Shown here: piece after piece, positions 60,632 to 64,000 of the stretch
Numbering within the stretch: the first letter of the stretch is position 1
Layout of the letters: every line of letters starts with the position of its first letter
Source of the DNA: Pseudomonadota bacterium
GTDB lineage: Bacteria; Pseudomonadota; Gammaproteobacteria; Burkholderiales; Thiobacillaceae
Assembly: GCA_021802555.1 (NCBI GenBank)
Contig: JAJZRU010000006.1
Span: forward strand, 59,249-123,248
Length of the DNA stretch: 64,000 nucleotides
Direction: 5' to 3'
Position numbers and translations under genes: made by a program
The notes under the pieces: model-generated
What the model saw: only the letters and a program-made list of their open reading frames with translations
What the model was told of the DNA's origin: nothing
Database searches by the model: none

Positions 60632-62458
60632 ACCGGCGGCGCCGGCTTCCGGCGCGCGGTATTCCGGCACCCAGCGGCGCAGGGTCGCTTTCACGTCCGC
60701 CTCGGTGCGCGGCTCGGGCACCGCGAGCCAGGCCGAGAGCCAGTCCAGCAGTCCCGCATCGACCGGGCGGGCGCGCGCGATGCGCAGCTTGGGGTGGGGC
60801 GTGGGCAGAGTGGATTCGGCGTCCGCCAGCAGTTCTTCGTAGAGCTTCTCGCCCGGACGCAGGCCGGTGTACCGGATGGGGATTTCCTCTTCCGTGTTGC
60901 CGGACAGCACGATCATCTGGCGCGCCAGGTCGGCGATTTTGACCGGCTCGCCCATGTCCAGCACGAAGATTTCGCCGCCTTCGCCCATGAGGCCCGCCTG
61001 CAGCACCAACTGGCAGGCCTCGGGGATGGACATGAAATAGCGCGTGATCTCGGGATGGGTCACCGTCACCGGCCCGCCGGCCTCGATCTGGGCGCGGAAC
61101 TTGGGAATCACGCTGCCCGAGGAGCCCAGCACGTTGCCGAAACGCACGCTGACGAAGCGCGTCGCGCCGTCCTGCAAGGCCTGGCACACCTGCTCCGCCA
61201 CGCGCTTGCTTGCCCCCATGACGTTGGTGGGGTTGACCGCCTTGTCGGTGGAGACCATGACGAACTTCTCCACGCCGTGGGCCTGCGCCGCGCGCGCCGT
61301 CACCAGCGTGCCCAGCACATTGTTCTTCACCGCCGCCCAAGCGTTGGCGTTTTCCATGAGCGGCACATGCTTGTAGGCGGCGGCGTGCAGCACCAGGGCC
61401 GGCCGGTGCGCCGCCATCACCGCCTCCATGAGGGCGGCGTCCTTGACGTCGCCGATGATGAATTCGCAGGGCGCGCCCTGGCCGGCGAATTCCTGCTCGA
61501 TCTGGTAGAGCGCCAGCTCGCCGTGGTCCAGCAGCAGGAGTTTTTGCGGCGCAAAGCGCAGCACCTGGCGCGCCAGCTCCGAGCCGATGGAGCCGCCGGC
61601 GCCGGTCACCAGCACGGTGCGATCGCGGATGAGCTGGCTCAGCCCCGACTCGTCCAGCTTCACCGGGTCGCGCCCCAGGAGATCGTCCAGCTCGATCTTG
61701 CGCAGGCTGGACAAGGCCACGCGCCCGCTCACCAGATCCTCGAAGGCCGGTACGGTGAGCACGGTGAGCCCGGCCGCCGTGCACAGCTCGGCGGCGCGCC
61801 GGCGGTCGCCGTGGGAGGCGCCCGGCATGGCCACCACGGCGTGGCTCGCCTCCAGCTTGCGGGCAATGCTTCCCACGTCCTCCAGGCGGCCCAGCACGGG
61901 CACGCCGTGGATGTCGCGCCCCTGCTTGCGCGCCGCATCGTCCAGCAGGCCCACGACGCGCCACTCGCGGCTCTTGCCCAGTTCGCGGATGAGGCCCTCG
62001 GCCGCGCTGCCGGCGCCCAGTACAAGCAGAGGCTGGCGGTTGGTGAGCAGCGCCAGGCTCATGCGATGCTCCTTCCAGGCGCGGTAGGCCAGACGGTTGC
62101 CGCCCATGAGCACCACCAGCAGCAGCGGGTCGAGCACCAGCACCGAGCGCGGCACTATCGCGGCGGGGCGCGTCATCACCAGCACCAGGGTGATGAGCAG
62201 CGTGGCCACGGCGACGGCGAGGACGATGCGCTTGAGGTCGTTCAGGCTGGCGAAGCGCCAGATGCCGCGATAGAGGCCGAAGCGCCAGAAGGCCGCGGCC
62301 TGCAGCGGCACCACCCAGGCGAGATGCACCAGGGCGTAATGCAGGAACGCTTGCGGCAGATCCAGGTTGAAGCGCAGCCAGTAGGCCAGCAGCCAGGCCG
62401 CGGCGGCGGCCAGGCTGTCGTGCAGCACGGCGACGAGGGTGCGCGGATTAAAGCTCAT
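60605..62458 (-). CDS. PglF/WbpM-like nucleotide-sugar 4,6-dehydratase
   Basis: 617 residues. Four N-terminal membrane helices (about 10-130), then a CoA-type Rossmann domain and the extended SDR domain: [17 protein letters not shown] (NAD) near 283, [32 protein letters not shown], in which Met replaces the usual catalytic Tyr as in this family, and [13 protein letters not shown]. Converts UDP-GlcNAc to a 4-keto-6-deoxy sugar for polysaccharide or glycan synthesis. Its start overlaps the WecA-like gene by 11 bases. Confidence 0.93.
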   Translation of the reverse strand: MSFNPRTLVAVLHDSLAAAAAWLLAYWLRFNLDLPQAFLHYALVHLAWVVPLQAAAFWRFGLYRGIWRFASLNDLKRIVLAVAVATLLITLVLVMTRPAAIVPRSVLVLDPLLLVVLMGGNRLAYRAWKEHRMSLALLTNRQPLLVLGAGSAAEGLIRELGKSREWRVVGLLDDAARKQGRDIHGVPVLGRLEDVGSIARKLEASHAVVAMPGASHGDRRRAAELCTAAGLTVLTVPAFEDLVSGRVALSSLRKIELDDLLGRDPVKLDESGLSQLIRDRTVLVTGAGGSIGSELARQVLRFAPQKLLLLDHGELALYQIEQEFAGQGAPCEFIIGDVKDAALMEAVMAAHRPALVLHAAAYKHVPLMENANAWAAVKNNVLGTLVTARAAQAHGVEKFVMVSTDKAVNPTNVMGASKRVAEQVCQALQDGATRFVSVRFGNVLGSSGSVIPKFRAQIEAGGPVTVTHPEITRYFMSIPEACQLVLQAGLMGEGGEIFVLDMGEPVKIADLARQMIVLSGNTEEEIPIRYTGLRPGEKLYEELLADAESTLPTPHPKLRIARARPVDAGLLDWLSAWLAVPEPRTEADVKATLRRWVPEYRAPEAGAAGLREERSQA

Positions 62459-63425
62459 CGCCGTGGGCCCGGTGCCAGCGCCGGTCGATGGCGCGCAGCG
62501 CCCAGACGTAGAACAGCCCCCAGGCTACCAGCAGGGCGCTGGCGAGATAGGGCGCGAAGCGCAGCACGGCGAGGGCGGAAACCGCCAAGGCCAGCATGAG
62601 CGCATATTCCATGAGCGCCAAGTGCCTATGGCCGGCGCCCAGGCGCACCAGGCGCTGGTAGTAATGGCTGCGGTGCGCCTGCCAGGGTTTTTGGCCGTGC
62701 AGAACGCGGCGCAGGAGGGTGGCGCTGGCGTCCACCACGAAAGGGGAAAACACCAGCAGCGGAAACCACGCCGGCCATACATGATCCTGCCAGCCGGCGA
62801 AGCCCAGGGCGCCGGCCAGGAAACCCAGGGGGACGGAGCCGGCATCGCCCAGGAACAACCGTGCGGGAGGGAAGTTGAAAAAGAGGAATCCCAGCGCGCT
62901 CGCCACCAGCACCACGCAGATCAAGAACAGCACCGGCTGGCCTTGCCACAGCGCCGCCAGCGCATAGGCGCCGAAGCCGAAGAAGGCCATGCCGCCGGCC
63001 AAGCCGTCGGCGCCGTCCATGAAGTTATAGAGATTGGTGAACCACACCAGCCCGATGCCCACTGCCAGCAGGGCCGCCCAAGACCAAGCGACCCAGGGGC
63101 TGGCATAAAGAAACAGCGCCGCCGCCGCGGCGTGGGCCAGGAAGCGCAAGAGAGCGGGAATCTCCAGGTAATCGTCCAGCAGGGAGAGTGCGCACAGGCC
63201 GAAGGCGACCACCAGCACGTTGTGCCAGTCGCCCAGGCGCACATAACCCAGGGCGACGACGATGCCCATGGCCATGCCCAGGCCGCCCACCCGCAGGGTG
63301 GGACGGCTGTGCAGCGAACGGTGGTTGGGGTGGTCCAGCGGCCCCAGGGAAAGGCGCTCGAAAATTCCCAGGGCCAGGGAGGTCACGGTCAACGCCAGCA
63401 ACGGCGGAAGCAGGGCCGGGTTCAT
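62448..63425 (-). CDS. WecA/WbpL-like undecaprenyl-phosphate sugar-1-phosphate transferase
   Basis: 325 residues with about ten hydrophobic helices. The catalytic Asp-rich loops LLDDYLEIP, NFMDGADGLAGG and LFLGDAGSVPLGF are those of the GT4/MraY-WecA superfamily, which links a sugar phosphate to undecaprenyl phosphate and starts glycan chain synthesis. The C-terminal HRSHYYQRLVRLGAGH is typical of WbpL-type enzymes. Pairs with the overlapping PglF-like dehydratase, so the product is probably a surface polysaccharide or glycan. Confidence 0.93.
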   Translation of the reverse strand: MNPALLPPLLALTVTSLALGIFERLSLGPLDHPNHRSLHSRPTLRVGGLGMAMGIVVALGYVRLGDWHNVLVVAFGLCALSLLDDYLEIPALLRFLAHAAAAALFLYASPWVAWSWAALLAVGIGLVWFTNLYNFMDGADGLAGGMAFFGFGAYALAALWQGQPVLFLICVVLVASALGFLFFNFPPARLFLGDAGSVPLGFLAGALGFAGWQDHVWPAWFPLLVFSPFVVDASATLLRRVLHGQKPWQAHRSHYYQRLVRLGAGHRHLALMEYALMLALAVSALAVLRFAPYLASALLVAWGLFYVWALRAIDRRWHRAHGDEL

Positions 63426-63469
63426 GGGGCGGGATTATCGCATCCTGCAGCGCGCGGATGCCTGGGCGA

Positions 63470-63664
63470 TCATCCGGCAGCCAGGGTCACGAGATGATCT
63501 TCGGGCGCACCGATGACGGCTGCCGGCGAGATGCACCGATCGAAAGCATCGAAGCGTCCCTGATTGCGCACGGTCAGCGCGAGCAGATAGGCGATACCCC
63601 TGAGGGTGTTTTTCACTTGGCATGCGGCAGAAATTCGCGGGTGGCACAGCTCTTTGATCGGCAT
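63470..63664 (-). CDS. Doubtful small ORF
   Basis: 64 codons, MPIKELCHPRISAACQVKNT to the end, no family recognised and no ribosome site. It could be a fragment of a decayed gene together with the frame at 63696-63911. Confidence 0.2.
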   Translation of the reverse strand: MPIKELCHPRISAACQVKNTLRGIAYLLALTVRNQGRFDAFDRCISPAAVIGAPEDHLVTLAAG

Positions 63665-63695
63665 CCTGGTGATGCCTGCTTGAGGTAGTCAATGA

Positions 63696-63911
63696 TCAAG
63701 GCCATAGCGACGGCACTTTCAGCTCTGGTGCCAGCTTCAACAGGGCTTCCTGGCCTGCAATGGCACGTTTTCTCCAATCGGCGCCCCGTCCCACGACATC
63801 AGCCCAAATTGCGGCAAAAACATCGGGCTCTTTGGCGAGGTAGTAGCTGGCCAGGCATGCAGCCTGCTGCAAATCCTGGATCGTCGGCAGAATCTGTGGG
63901 TCGGTTTGCAT
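63696..63911 (-). CDS. Hypothetical small protein
   Basis: 71 residues. The amino-acid make-up (QILPTIQDLQQAACLASYYL, FAAIWADVVGRGADWRKRA) looks protein-like and helical, but no family is recognised and no ribosome-binding site precedes the ATG. Base composition falls below the window average in 63426-64000; apart from this frame and the one at 63470-63664, I see nothing in that stretch. Confidence 0.3.
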   Translation of the reverse strand: MQTDPQILPTIQDLQQAACLASYYLAKEPDVFAAIWADVVGRGADWRKRAIAGQEALLKLAPELKVPSLWP

Positions 63912-64000
63912 GAAGAGTCAGGCCACGGGCATCAGACATATTGACGGGTGCGCTGGGGTCTTCATGGCCGGAAGCGGAACAACGCGGCATCAGGCCATTC

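Noticed and set aside
60272..62599. A plus-strand open frame of about 775 codons opposite the riboswitch and the PglF-like gene
   Set aside because: It crosses a conserved riboswitch and a conserved enzyme gene on the other strand; composition is that of an antisense shadow.

Overview
The window is high-GC DNA, almost all of it densely packed protein-coding sequence, and reads as a betaproteobacterial chromosome, probably from the Nitrosomonadales (Sulfuricella/Thiobacillus-like lineages). The reasons are: the order rsfS-nadD-proA-holA-lptE-leuS; the ubiE-ubiJ-ubiB block; a betaproteobacterial-type 1275-residue DUF3683 FAD/Fe-S oxidoreductase; a BPSS1780-family membrane protein; a PEP-CTERM surface protein; and a CbbP/PrkB-type phosphoribulokinase, which suggests CO2 fixation. 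This placement is inference from gene content; no search was run.

Layout. 1-499 has no supportable gene and a different composition. 500-7026 (minus) is a housekeeping run: ribosome silencing, NAD synthesis, proline synthesis, DNA polymerase III delta, LPS transport and leucyl-tRNA synthetase. 7158-8048 is phosphoribulokinase. 8096-9888 (minus) is a tight four-gene cluster of rhodanese, a MoaD-like protein without the Gly-Gly tail, a c'-like cytochrome lipoprotein and cytochrome b561. 9924-14417 holds uvrD, an OmpA-family protein with a 30-proline linker and an OprB-type porin. 14419-22809 holds polA, a LOG-family hydrolase followed by an IS630-type miniature element, small membrane or secreted proteins, and the ubiquinone genes. 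22860-25016 is phoB-phoR behind a three-repeat Pho box. 24979-36155 carries a HIT protein, the PEP-CTERM protein, the DUF3683 oxidoreductase, an MFS transporter, ilvA, a 2OG-Fe(II) oxygenase, waaA and a nucleotide-sugar epimerase. 36165-43504 carries metH, small genes, tRNA-Arg(CCG) and a membrane cytochrome c. 43513-50390 is spoVR-yeaH-prkA plus rep. 50487-55221 concerns lipids and the envelope (Zn-phospholipase-like, PAP2 phosphatase, glycosyltransferase, FimV-like, diacylglycerol kinase). 55218-60609 is the glycine cleavage operon gcvT-gcvH-gcvPA-tpx-gcvPB behind a tandem glycine riboswitch. 60605-63425 starts a polysaccharide locus (PglF/WbpM-like and WecA-like enzymes). 63426-64000 holds only small doubtful frames.

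How the parts fit. PhoB/PhoR, the lipid glycosyltransferase/PAP2 pair and diacylglycerol kinase could belong to phosphate-responsive lipid remodelling, but only phoB itself shows a Pho box here. The gcv operon makes one-carbon units, which MetH uses downstream. The most unusual theme is repetitive DNA inside or touching genes: two repeat-derived in-frame inserts in the leuS editing domain, a polypurine inverted repeat translated as the N-terminus of NadD, a miniature transposon supplying the LOG gene's stop codon, and related TTGGCAG-type repeats in three gcv spacers.
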